From an uncultured Bacteroidaceae bacterium (GTDB lineage: Bacteria; Bacteroidota; Bacteroidia; Bacteroidales; Bacteroidaceae), in assembly GCA_904501775.1 (NCBI GenBank), contig CAJGCJ010000036.1, forward strand, positions 1-14,736: DNA of 14,736 nt, given 5' to 3'. The first letter of the stretch is position 1. Every line of letters begins with the position of its first letter. Of this stretch, positions 1 through 6,754 are shown piece by piece. The notes under the pieces were generated by a model, which worked only from the letters and a program-made list of their open reading frames with translations, did no database searches and was not told the origin of the DNA. The translations under genes were made by a program, and so were the position numbers.

Positions 1-84
1 GCCCTTGAACTTCTCTACCGCTTCCTTCATCTGAGCATCAGACAAAACGGGAGTTAAAATGAAAACGGTTTCGTATTGATTCAT
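1..84 (-). CDS. rpsF: 30S ribosomal protein S6, 5' end only (partial)
   Basis: The reverse strand from base 84 encodes 28 residues starting MNQYETVFILTPVLSD, and the rest lies outside the window. This is the conserved first strand and helix of bacterial ribosomal protein S6, a 30S platform protein that binds 16S rRNA together with S18. The ATG at 82-84 is preceded by an A/T-rich stretch, usual for Bacteroidetes ribosomal genes, and by a well-formed promoter at 133-163. In most bacteria rpsF leads an rpsF-rpsR-rplI operon. That would continue to the left and cannot be seen here. The family call rests on the N-terminal sequence alone but is distinctive. Confidence 0.9.
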   Translation of the reverse strand, partial: MNQYETVFILTPVLSDAQMKEAVEKFKG

Positions 85-132
85 TTTTAATTAATAAATA
101 AGTTAAACAATCGTTTTTTCTAAACGCGACTG

Positions 133-163
133 CAAAGATACACATAAAATTCAAAATACCAAA
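133..163 (-). promoter_or_regulatory. Promoter for rpsF, Bacteroidetes type
   Basis: Read on the minus strand, TATCTTTG (133-140) matches the Bacteroidetes -7 consensus TAnnTTTG exactly. TTTG (160-163) matches the -33 element, with the expected 19-base spacer. Transcription would begin near base 126, giving a leader of about 40 bases before the rpsF start. This is the best-formed promoter in the window. Confidence 0.6.
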
Positions 164-283
164 GTTTTGCTCAAGCTTTTAACTTCACAACCGACACAAA
201 CAGCAAATTCAGCATCAATCACTAACACAAACTGAGTCTTAGCAAACAAATATTGCAAAAAAAAAGAGTTTTTAATAAAAAAA

Positions 284-315
284 TTTCATTCTCTAAAGAA
301 TTATGTGTTTCTTTG
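284..315 (+). promoter_or_regulatory. Candidate promoter for the small membrane protein gene
   Basis: TTTCTTTG (308-315) differs by one base from the -7 consensus TAnnTTTG. TTTC (284-287) differs by one base from the -33 element TTTG, with a 20-base spacer. The predicted start would leave a leader of roughly 30 bases before the ATG at 352. Both boxes are imperfect, so this is a candidate only. Confidence 0.3.
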
Positions 316-351
316 CAGATAGGAAATAACTAAAAAAAGACAACATACATT

Positions 352-531
352 ATGGCAAGCAAACTAAAAATCGCAGGAATTGCAATCTTCATCATAGGAG
401 CAATTCTCATCATCCTTAGCCACTTCTTAGGCTGGAACAATTCCAATCTTGTAAATTTAGGTTCTGTAGTATTGATGGTTGCAGGCTTGGTAACCTATAT
501 TTACGCAAGCAAAAAACTGCTTGAAGAATAA
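352..531 (+). CDS. Small two-helix membrane protein, function unknown
   Basis: An ATG at 352 opens a 59-codon frame ending in TAA at 529-531. The product starts MASKLKIAGI and ends YASKKLLEE. Two hydrophobic stretches, about residues 7-26 and 34-52, flank a short polar turn (GWNNSN), so it should be a small inner-membrane hairpin protein with positively charged ends. A candidate promoter lies just upstream and a strong terminator starts 8 bases after the stop, which argues for a real, separately transcribed gene. It stands alone, divergent from rpsF and convergent with rprY. I do not recognise a named family and assign no function. Confidence 0.65.
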   Translation: MASKLKIAGIAIFIIGAILIILSHFLGWNNSNLVNLGSVVLMVAGLVTYIYASKKLLEE

Positions 532-539
532 TGCATATA

Positions 540-599
540 TGCAGTAATAAAACAGAGAAGTCTGACCAATTGGTCAGACTTCTCTGTTTTATTACTGCA
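540..599. terminator. Perfect 60-bp palindrome, bidirectional terminator
   Basis: Bases 540-569 are the exact reverse complement of 570-599, without mismatch. The G/C-rich core (AGAGAAGTCTGACC and its complement) is flanked by AAAA on one side and TTTT on the other. RNA from either strand therefore folds into a long stem with an AATT tip and a U-rich end. It sits between the stop of the plus-strand small gene (531) and the stop of the minus-strand rprY (604). A shared rho-independent terminator is the simplest reading. Confidence 0.85.
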
Positions 600-603
600 C
601 CCA

Positions 604-1305
604 TCACGCCTCTGCTGCAGGAGCAATGAGTTTATATCCTTTACCGTGAATATTGATAATCTCTATCGAGTCATCCGCCTTAAGGTGTTTACGCAGTTTT
701 GTGATATAAACATCCATACTGCGGGCATTGAAATAATTATCATCAGTCCACACAGTCTTTAAGGCAAAGTCACGTTGCAGAATTTCATTCTGATGAGCAC
801 AAAGCAGACTCAGCAACTCCGACTCTTTTGTTGTCAGTTTCGTCTGCTGATCATCAATGATAAGCAACTGCTTTTGGGTATCGAACACAAATCGTCCAAT
901 CTTATACATGGTATTCTCCCTGTTCTTCTTGCCACAGACACGACGCAGCACTGTTTCAATACGTACCACAAGCACCTCCATGCTGAACGGCTTTGTAATA
1001 TAGTCATCAGCACCAATCTTGAATCCCTCGAGAATATCCTCATTAAGCGCTTTTGCAGTCAAGAATATAATAGGTATCTCAGAATCGGCCTGACGTATCT
1101 CCTGTGCCAATGTAAAACCATCCTTAATAGGCATCATCACATCAAGCACGCAGATATCGAACTTACCCTTTAGAAAAGCCTTATAACCGGCGTCACCATC
1201 GGGACAGAGTTCTGCGTAGTATCCCTTAGCCTGAAGGTATTCACGCAACAACATACCCAAGTTCTCATCATCTTCACATAGCAAAATTCTCTGTTTCTCT
1301 TCCAT
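604..1305 (-). CDS. rprY: Two-component response regulator RprY, OmpR/PhoB class
   Basis: The 233-residue protein is a DNA-binding response regulator. The N-terminal receiver domain (about 4-118) has the acidic pocket E11-D12-D13, the phosphoacceptor D55 in VLDVMMP, T83 in the FLTA motif and K105 in TKPF. The C-terminal winged helix (about 130-228) has the typical DVYITKLRKHL recognition-helix region. Sequence and pairing with the upstream kinase match RprY of Bacteroides. In Porphyromonas gingivalis the homologue is linked to sodium and oxidative stress control; targets here are unknown. I chose the ATG at 1305 over an in-frame TTG six bases upstream because it gives the usual short N-terminus. 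It follows the rprX stop by 6 bases, so the two are co-transcribed. Confidence 0.9.
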   Translation of the reverse strand: MEEKQRILLCEDDENLGMLLREYLQAKGYYAELCPDGDAGYKAFLKGKFDICVLDVMMPIKDGFTLAQEIRQADSEIPIIFLTAKALNEDILEGFKIGADDYITKPFSMEVLVVRIETVLRRVCGKKNRENTMYKIGRFVFDTQKQLLIIDDQQTKLTTKESELLSLLCAHQNEILQRDFALKTVWTDDNYFNARSMDVYITKLRKHLKADDSIEIINIHGKGYKLIAPAAEA

Positions 1306-1311
1306 AATCAA

Positions 1312-2844
1312 TTATTTTAAAGGTAATACAATTATAAATGTTGTTCCTACACCGAGCTCGCTCTCGGCGCGTATAAAGCCACGATGCGCCTTTACCATCT
1401 GCTTGACATAAGCCAAGCCAAGACCAAAGCCTTTTACATCATGTACGTTTCCAGTATGTACACGATAGAACTTATCAAAGATTCTCTTAAGATTATCCTT
1501 GCTGATACCAATACCATTATCCTTTATCGATAGAACAAATTTATCTCCCGCATTTTTGGTACATATCTCCAACGACAACGGCACATCACTCCGCCTATAC
1601 TTCATGGCATTGTCCATGAGATTGAACACCACATTGGTAAAATGCATCTCATCGACAAAGATAAACGGATCTTTGGCTTCAAACCTCGAAGTAATGCTTC
1701 CACCATTCTGCTCGACCTTGACAGCAAATGTATTGATGATACCCGACAACAATTCGTTTGCATCAAGTTCTTTCATCTTCAACGAAGCTGTATTCTTATC
1801 ATCGAACATAGACATCTGCAACACCTTATCTACCTGAAAGCGCAGCCTCTTTGTCTCGCTCGAGATCACCCCCGATAGTTTTCCGAACATTTCGGGTGAC
1901 TTTGCCACCGACTGGTCCTGCAACATCTGTGCGGCAAGTGATATTGTCGAAATGGGAGTCTTGAACTCATGGGTCATATTATTTATGAAATCATTCTTCA
2001 TTTTGGTAAACTTTTTATGTCTTACCACCATATACAACGTTATAACAAAAGTTATTAACAAAACTAATGTAAACAATATGGAAGGAAGCATAAATTTAAC
2101 CGAGCCATAAATGTAATTGTTCAACACCTTCGACGGAAAAGTTATCTCAAGCAGAGCCATACGTGTCGGAGGGTCATTTTTGAACAACGTTTCTGTGTAT
2201 GTCACACCTTTCTTGTCCACCTCAAAATCGGGACAACGATAGACCTCCTCATTGTTTCCCGTAAGCACTCTGAAATGATACGGCATATCTATTCCATTGT
2301 TTTTAAGTTCGGCCTTTATCGCCTTGTCAAGCATTTTGAAATCGATACGTGTTTGCAGAGGTTTTTCATTTGCCTGATAAAGCATATTATATATTACCTC
2401 ATCGAGCACAGCACGTTGGTACTTATACCTCATGCGCAGCACATCAAGCGCCATCCTTTGGGCCTCTTCGACCGACTGGTTCTTTTCCGCTTTCAAGCTT
2501 TTATTATCAAAATGAGGAGGATTTAGCACAAAGGTCTTGAATTCAAATTTAGACACCACATCACCCGTCTCGGACGATGTAACATAACTATGTTCGAATT
2601 TTATACCATCATCATTCAACTGCCCCCGCAATATATCGCGACGCACATCCTTAGAAAGATATTCGCGCATCTCCTCAAGTTCAAGGTCATACGCCACTTG
2701 ATAAAGAGCACGCCTTACGCCCTCTTCAAAATGCCCTTTTCGCATCCCGACCATTGCATCGATATATGACACCTGTATATACAATAATGCAAAACAGCAT
2801 ACACCCATGACAACACCAACAATCAATATCGCATTCTTTTTCAT
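1312..2844 (-). CDS. rprX: Two-component sensor histidine kinase RprX
   Basis: The 510-residue membrane kinase phosphorylates its partner RprY. From the ATG at 2844, membrane helix 1 spans about residues 5-24. A periplasmic sensor region of about 225 residues follows, with no sensor family I can name. Membrane helix 2 is at about 252-274. The cytoplasmic part has the H-box MTHEFKTPIS with phospho-accepting His at about 292, the N-box FNLMDNAMKY at about 407-416, the G1 box DNGIGIS near 442, the F box FDKFYR near 456 and the G2 box GFGLGL near 472, all intact. The frame stays open 29 codons further upstream, but those residues do not look like the family and would displace the first membrane anchor. 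The gene order fusA2, rprX, rprY agrees with my recollection of Bacteroides genomes. Confidence 0.9.
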   Translation of the reverse strand: MKKNAILIVGVVMGVCCFALLYIQVSYIDAMVGMRKGHFEEGVRRALYQVAYDLELEEMREYLSKDVRRDILRGQLNDDGIKFEHSYVTSSETGDVVSKFEFKTFVLNPPHFDNKSLKAEKNQSVEEAQRMALDVLRMRYKYQRAVLDEVIYNMLYQANEKPLQTRIDFKMLDKAIKAELKNNGIDMPYHFRVLTGNNEEVYRCPDFEVDKKGVTYTETLFKNDPPTRMALLEITFPSKVLNNYIYGSVKFMLPSILFTLVLLITFVITLYMVVRHKKFTKMKNDFINNMTHEFKTPISTISLAAQMLQDQSVAKSPEMFGKLSGVISSETKRLRFQVDKVLQMSMFDDKNTASLKMKELDANELLSGIINTFAVKVEQNGGSITSRFEAKDPFIFVDEMHFTNVVFNLMDNAMKYRRSDVPLSLEICTKNAGDKFVLSIKDNGIGISKDNLKRIFDKFYRVHTGNVHDVKGFGLGLAYVKQMVKAHRGFIRAESELGVGTTFIIVLPLK

Positions 2845-2918
2845 ACAACCACTATAAACAAATACGCAAAAAGGTGATATATAACACAGTTTGCATCCTT
2901 CATCCAAACTGTCTATCG

Positions 2919-2949
2919 CAAATATAAGCACAACAACAAAAGTTGCATA
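2919..2949 (-). promoter_or_regulatory. Candidate promoter for rprX-rprY
   Basis: On the minus strand TATATTTG (2919-2926) is an exact match to the -7 consensus TAnnTTTG. TATG (2946-2949), 19 bases upstream, is one base off the -33 TTTG. The leader to the rprX ATG would be about 65-70 bases. The -33 box falls within the hairpin at 2938-2977, so the promoter and the hairpin overlap. Confidence 0.4.
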
Positions 2950-2977
2950 ATTTATAACAAAAAATTACGCAACTTTT
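2938..2977. repeat. Inverted repeat with terminator-like shape upstream of rprX
   Basis: AAAAGTTGC (2938-2946) pairs with GCAACTTTT (2969-2977). After one mismatch the inner arms TAATTT (2948-2953) and AAATTA (2962-2967) pair too, leaving an 8-base loop. On the plus strand it is followed by a T-rich run, like a terminator, yet no plus-strand gene ends here. On the minus strand it could be a weak second terminator after fusA2, or an operator overlapping the rprX promoter. Confidence 0.4.
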
Positions 2978-3073
2978 TCTTTTATTTAACACATTTAAAA
3001 AATGTAATTATCATTTTAGCATGTTAAATTCTACAAACAACAGGTTTTATGCAAAACCGCAATATATTTTAAC

Positions 3074-3110
3074 AAAAAAAGGCAACAAATACATTTGTCG
3101 CCTTTTTTTT
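3074..3110 (-). terminator. Rho-independent terminator after fusA2
   Basis: GGC-A-ACAAA (3081-3089) pairs with TTTGT-C-GCC (3094-3102) with a single mismatch and a 4-base loop. The stem is flanked by seven A on the left and eight T on the right, so the minus-strand transcript ends in a U run. It lies about 55 bases beyond the fusA2 stop. The symmetric flanks would let it work on the plus strand too, but no plus-strand gene approaches it. Confidence 0.8.
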
Positions 3111-3165
3111 GAGAGGTTGTATAAAAAGAGTCTTTTCAGTCAGCCTCGTTCTATATAAAATAGAA

Positions 3166-5319
3166 TCATTCTTCGTCCTTAACGGCAAGTTCCTCAACAA
3201 GTTTGTTCTGAACATCACCGGGAACAAGTTCGTATGTCGAAGGAGACATGATGAACGAAGCACGACCACCGGTAAGCGAACTTAATGTAGTAGAGTAAGA
3301 AGCCATCTCTTTCAAAGGTACTTTTGCAGCAAGTTTCTCGTAACCGTTCTCGCTCTCCATACCCATAATCATACCGCGACGGCCCTGAATATCACTCATG
3401 ACATCACCCATTTTATCTGATGGCACAAACACTTCAACATCATAAACAGGCTCAAGAATCTTTGGACCTGCCTCGCGGAATGCAGCACTGAAGGCATTAC
3501 GTCCTGCCAACATGAATGAAAGTTCGTTAGAATCTACCGGGTGCATCTTACCATCATAAACGATTACACGCACGTCACGGGCATAAGAACCGGTAAGCGG
3601 ACCACGCTCCATACGTTCCATAACACCCTTAAGGATTGCAGGCATAAAGCGAGCATCGATGCTACCACCCACAATACTGTTCACGAACACGAGCTTGCCA
3701 CCCCAATCGAGTGTAACTTCCTCGACACCCTTGGCATTGATTTTGAATTCTTGGCCACCAAAACGATAAACCTCTTGCAATGGTTTGCCATCCTCGTATG
3801 GTTCAACAATCATGTGTACCTCACCGAACTGACCTGCACCACCCGACTGTTTCTTGTGACGATAGTCGGCACGTGCAGCCTTAGTGATAGTCTCGCGATA
3901 AGGAATCTTTGGCTCCTCATATTTGACCTGTACTTTCTCGACATGCTCAAGACGCCATTTCAAAGTACGCAAGTGGAACTCACCCTGACCATAGACAATT
4001 GTCTGACGAAGTTCCTTAGACTGCTCTATGCGCCATGTAGGATCCTCCTCGTGCATGCGGTTAAGCACCTGCATCATCTTTTCAATCTCGGATTCGTTCA
4101 CAGGTTTGATAGCACGTGAATATTTTGAAGCAGGATATTTCACCAATGCAAACTTATTATTGCTATCCTTTGCATTGAGGGTGTTACCAATCTTCACATC
4201 CTTCAACTTAACGGTACAACCCAAGTCACCGGCTTTAAGTTCTTCAACAGCCACACGGTTGGCACCGGCACTGCAGAACAACTGTGCAATACGCTCTTTT
4301 GAACCACGATCGGCATTCTGCAAGTCATCACCTGCCTTAAGAGTACCGCTCATCACCTTGAAGTAGTTAACCTCACCGATATGAGGCTCTACTGAAGTCT
4401 TATAGAAGAATACCGAAGTGGGAGCCTCGCTATCGTAAGGAACAGTCTCACCATCGGCATTTACGGGCTGGGGCATATCTGTGATTTCGGGAGCAACATT
4501 TGCAAGGAATTCGAGCAGACGACTTACTGCAACATCGGTAGAAGCCGAGCAGCACAATACGGGATATACGCTGTCTGTAGCAAGACCCATGCGGGCACCC
4601 ATACGAATCTCATCGGTAGAAAGTTCTTCAGTCTCGAAGAATTTATCCATCAAGCCCTCTTCGTTCTCGGCAGCCTTCTCAACAAGTTCCATGTGAAGAG
4701 CCTTTGCCTTATCGAGCTCTGATGCAGGGATATCCTCAACAATGGGAGCCTGACCCTCGCCTGTGAAGGTAAGCTTCTTCATCAACAGCACGTCAATGAT
4801 TGAATTGAAACCGGGACCTGCATTCAAAGGATATTGAACGGGAACGACTTTTGAGCCATAAACTGCCTGCAATTGCTCGATAACAGTATCATACTCACAC
4901 TTCTCATGGTCAACTTGGTTCACAACGAACATCATTGGTTTCTTCATCTTCTTGATGTATCGGAAACAGTTCTGTGTACCAACCTCGACACCATACTGAC
5001 CATTTACAACCATCATTGCAAGGTCGGCAACTGTCATCGCACTAACCATACCACCGGCGAAGTCATCGGCACCCGGGCAATCTATAAGATTAAGTTTCTT
5101 ACCTGCCTGCTCAATCTGGAATACAGTTGAAAATACAGAATATCCATACTCCTGCTCAACGGGGAAGTAGTCACTTACCGTATTCTTTGCTTCAACAGTT
5201 CCTCTACGTTTTATAATACCACCCTCAAAGAGCATAGCCTCTGTGAGCGTGGTTTTACCAGAGCCTGAACAACCGACGATTGCGATGTTCTTGATTTCGT
5301 TAGTTTTATAAGTTTTCAT
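3166..5319 (-). CDS. fusA2: Elongation factor G paralog (EF-G2 type) with altered GTPase motifs
   Basis: The 717-residue protein has the full five-domain length of EF-G, the ribosomal translocase. Every G motif is changed. The P-loop is GCSGSGKT (16-23) instead of AHIDAGKT. The switch I motif RGIT is replaced by YGYS (58-61). G3 is DCPGA (80-84) instead of DTPGH, so the catalytic histidine is Ala84. G4 is NQVD (133-136) instead of NKMD. Domains II-V continue without break, including the domain IV region HKKQSGGAGQFGEV. It resembles Bacteroides thetaiotaomicron EF-G2, reported to support translation without GTP hydrolysis, to be induced in carbon starvation through the regulator Cur, and to be needed for gut colonisation. 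Equivalence here is inferred from the motifs. The ATG at 5319 gives the usual MKTYKTNEIKN start. It diverges from hemW and ends before rprX. Confidence 0.87.
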   Translation of the reverse strand: MKTYKTNEIKNIAIVGCSGSGKTTLTEAMLFEGGIIKRRGTVEAKNTVSDYFPVEQEYGYSVFSTVFQIEQAGKKLNLIDCPGADDFAGGMVSAMTVADLAMMVVNGQYGVEVGTQNCFRYIKKMKKPMMFVVNQVDHEKCEYDTVIEQLQAVYGSKVVPVQYPLNAGPGFNSIIDVLLMKKLTFTGEGQAPIVEDIPASELDKAKALHMELVEKAAENEEGLMDKFFETEELSTDEIRMGARMGLATDSVYPVLCCSASTDVAVSRLLEFLANVAPEITDMPQPVNADGETVPYDSEAPTSVFFYKTSVEPHIGEVNYFKVMSGTLKAGDDLQNADRGSKERIAQLFCSAGANRVAVEELKAGDLGCTVKLKDVKIGNTLNAKDSNNKFALVKYPASKYSRAIKPVNESEIEKMMQVLNRMHEEDPTWRIEQSKELRQTIVYGQGEFHLRTLKWRLEHVEKVQVKYEEPKIPYRETITKAARADYRHKKQSGGAGQFGEVHMIVEPYEDGKPLQEVYRFGGQEFKINAKGVEEVTLDWGGKLVFVNSIVGGSIDARFMPAILKGVMERMERGPLTGSYARDVRVIVYDGKMHPVDSNELSFMLAGRNAFSAAFREAGPKILEPVYDVEVFVPSDKMGDVMSDIQGRRGMIMGMESENGYEKLAAKVPLKEMASYSTTLSSLTGGRASFIMSPSTYELVPGDVQNKLVEELAVKDEE

Positions 5320-5340
5320 ATAAGTTGTTTTTAAAAGACA

Positions 5341-5348
5341 CAAACCTA
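5341..5348 (-). promoter_or_regulatory. Candidate -7 element for fusA2 (a second candidate at 5462-5469)
   Basis: On the minus strand TAGGTTTG (5341-5348) and TATGTTTG (5462-5469) both fit TAnnTTTG exactly. Neither has a clear -33 TTTG at the right distance, which would suit a promoter that needs an activator. The nearer one would leave a leader of only about 15 bases, the farther one about 135 bases. I cannot choose between them from sequence. Confidence 0.3.
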
Positions 5349-5481
5349 AAGCAAACAGCAGCAATTCTTTTTTTGTCAACCGCGAGCAAGGTTTGTTGCC
5401 TATTGGTTAATTTAAGTTTTTTCAAAAGCGCCAACAATGTAGGCATTTTTATATATAAATGCAAACATAGTTATATTAATT

Positions 5482-5512
5482 TTTCAAAAATGAACAAAAA
5501 TAGCTACCTTCG
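5482..5512 (+). promoter_or_regulatory. Candidate promoter for hemW
   Basis: TACCTTCG (5505-5512) is one base from the -7 consensus. TTTC (5482-5485), one base from the -33 TTTG, lies 19 bases upstream. Transcription would begin near 5519, about 20 bases before the hemW ATG at 5541. This placement argues against the in-frame ATG at 5490, which would lie inside the promoter. Confidence 0.45.
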
Positions 5513-5540
5513 CAACAAAAGTGACACCAAAAACAGGCTT

Positions 5541-6665
5541 ATGGCAGGCATTTATATACACATTCCATTCTGCAAACGTCGTTGCCGATATTGCGCTTTC
5601 TATTCTTCGACAAACAGCACACTGCAAGCGCAATATGTAAAAGCGTTATGTCGGGAATTAGAGTCACGACGCCAATACATTAATGAGACGGTGGAGACTA
5701 TATATTTCGGAGGAGGAACACCCACCACCTTGTCACAGGCACAGCTTGGCGCCATACTCGACACCATATCAAAGAACTACAGCATAAGCAACAACCCCGA
5801 AATAACAATAGAGGCCAACCCCGATGACCTTACGATAGAAAAGATATCGGAGATGCGCACACTCCCGTTCAACAGGCTGAGCATAGGCATACAGAGCCTC
5901 AACGATGCAAGGTTGGCAGAACTCGGGCGAAGGCACACTGCCCGTCAGGCAATAGAGGCGGTAAAAAATGCACAGGATGCAGGATTCAACAACATAAGTA
6001 TTGACCTTATGTTCGCACTGCCGTCATCCACTCTCAAGGAGTGGGAAGAGACTCTTGCCCATGCGACAGCACTCTGTCCCACACATATTTCGGCCTACAA
6101 CCTGACATACGAAGAGGGTACAGCGCTATATAACAGCATGCGACAGGGAAAAGTCACCCCGCTGAGCGAAGAAGAGAACGTGGAACAGTTCGAGAGACTC
6201 ATCGACACACTCGCCACATGCGGTTACCGCCAGTACGAAATATCAAACTTCGCACTGCCCGGATACGAAAGCCGGCACAACAGCAGTTATTGGCACGATA
6301 TACCATATCTGGGTGCCGGCGCATCGGCACACTCGTACGACGGTGATTCGCGCCAATGGAACATTGCCGACATTAAACTATATATAGAAGGTATTGAGAA
6401 CGGCTGCCCCGACTTCGAGATAGAGCACCTCAGCACCGCCGACAAATACAACGAAACAATACTGACCCGCCTGCGCACAGCCGACGGTATACCGCTCGCA
6501 TGGTTCGTACAAAAATTCGGCAACAAGCTATACGACTATCTGCTTAACTCGGCAAAGCCACACATATCGCACAAGAAACTGGTTATAGAGGACGACAGAT
6601 TAACACTCACAAAAGAGGGAATATTCATAAGCGACGCTATCATACGCGACCTTATATATATATAA
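5541..6665 (+). CDS. hemW: Radical-SAM heme chaperone HemW
   Basis: The 374-residue protein belongs to the HemW branch of the HemN-like radical-SAM family. The cluster motif is C11-x3-C15-x2-C18 within IHIPFCKRRCRYCAF, which would bind a 4Fe-4S cluster and S-adenosylmethionine. The SAM-binding GGGTP motif is at 57-61, and EANPDD and SIGIQS follow. The HNSSYW motif at 246-251 fits the HNxxYW signature of HemW. HemW proteins bind heme and deliver it to partners; they are often misannotated as oxygen-independent coproporphyrinogen oxidase. The length is normal for HemW and shorter than true HemN. The ATG at 5541 puts the family start MAGIYIHIPFC first; the longer in-frame extension is not conserved-looking. 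No terminator is visible between it and the next gene. Confidence 0.9.
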   Translation: MAGIYIHIPFCKRRCRYCAFYSSTNSTLQAQYVKALCRELESRRQYINETVETIYFGGGTPTTLSQAQLGAILDTISKNYSISNNPEITIEANPDDLTIEKISEMRTLPFNRLSIGIQSLNDARLAELGRRHTARQAIEAVKNAQDAGFNNISIDLMFALPSSTLKEWEETLAHATALCPTHISAYNLTYEEGTALYNSMRQGKVTPLSEEENVEQFERLIDTLATCGYRQYEISNFALPGYESRHNSSYWHDIPYLGAGASAHSYDGDSRQWNIADIKLYIEGIENGCPDFEIEHLSTADKYNETILTRLRTADGIPLAWFVQKFGNKLYDYLLNSAKPHISHKKLVIEDDRLTLTKEGIFISDAIIRDLIYI

Positions 6666-6712
6666 TTAGGAAAATTAAACATAAATATCGGCAATATTTA
6701 CTTTTTTTACCC

Positions 6713-6720
6713 TACTTTTG
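6713..6720 (+). promoter_or_regulatory. Candidate -7 element for the GH35 beta-galactosidase gene
   Basis: TACTTTTG (6713-6720) matches TAnnTTTG exactly and lies 34 bases before the ATG at 6755, giving a leader of about 28 bases. I see no good -33 box at the expected 19-21 base distance. Read-through from hemW is an alternative or additional source of transcript. Confidence 0.45.
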
Positions 6721-6754
6721 TAAATAATGCAAATATCTGATAACACAATAAATT

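Larger units (their letters stand above)
2845..3165. other. Intergenic spacer between fusA2 stop and rprX start
   Basis: This 321-base A/T-rich stretch has no credible coding frame. It holds the fusA2 terminator (3074-3110), the hairpin at 2938-2977 and the candidate rprX promoter (2919-2949). It also has two weaker inverted repeats: ACATTT/AAATGT with a 3-base loop at 2991-3005, and TTTAACA (2985-2991) facing TGTTAAA (3022-3028). The last pair could be regulator half-sites, but in such A/T-rich DNA chance is also likely. Confidence 0.5.

Noticed and set aside
2845..2931. 29-codon N-terminal extension of rprX
   Set aside because: It lies in the leader, is not family-like, and the ATG at 2844 gives a normal membrane-anchored kinase N-terminus.
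5320..5379. Upstream extension of fusA2 giving a hydrophobic, signal-like N-terminus
   Set aside because: It needs a TTG start, covers a candidate promoter, and EF-G proteins are cytoplasmic. The ATG at 5319 gives the family start.
5325..5540. 72-codon N-terminal extension of hemW, including an ATG at 5490
   Set aside because: It overlaps the divergent control region and the candidate hemW promoter. HemW proteins begin just before the IHIPFC motif.
5541..6665. Oxygen-independent coproporphyrinogen oxidase (HemN) instead of HemW
   Set aside because: The protein is short, has the C-x3-C-x2-C-x-F pattern without the HemN-specific extra cysteine, and carries HNxxYW, all pointing to HemW.
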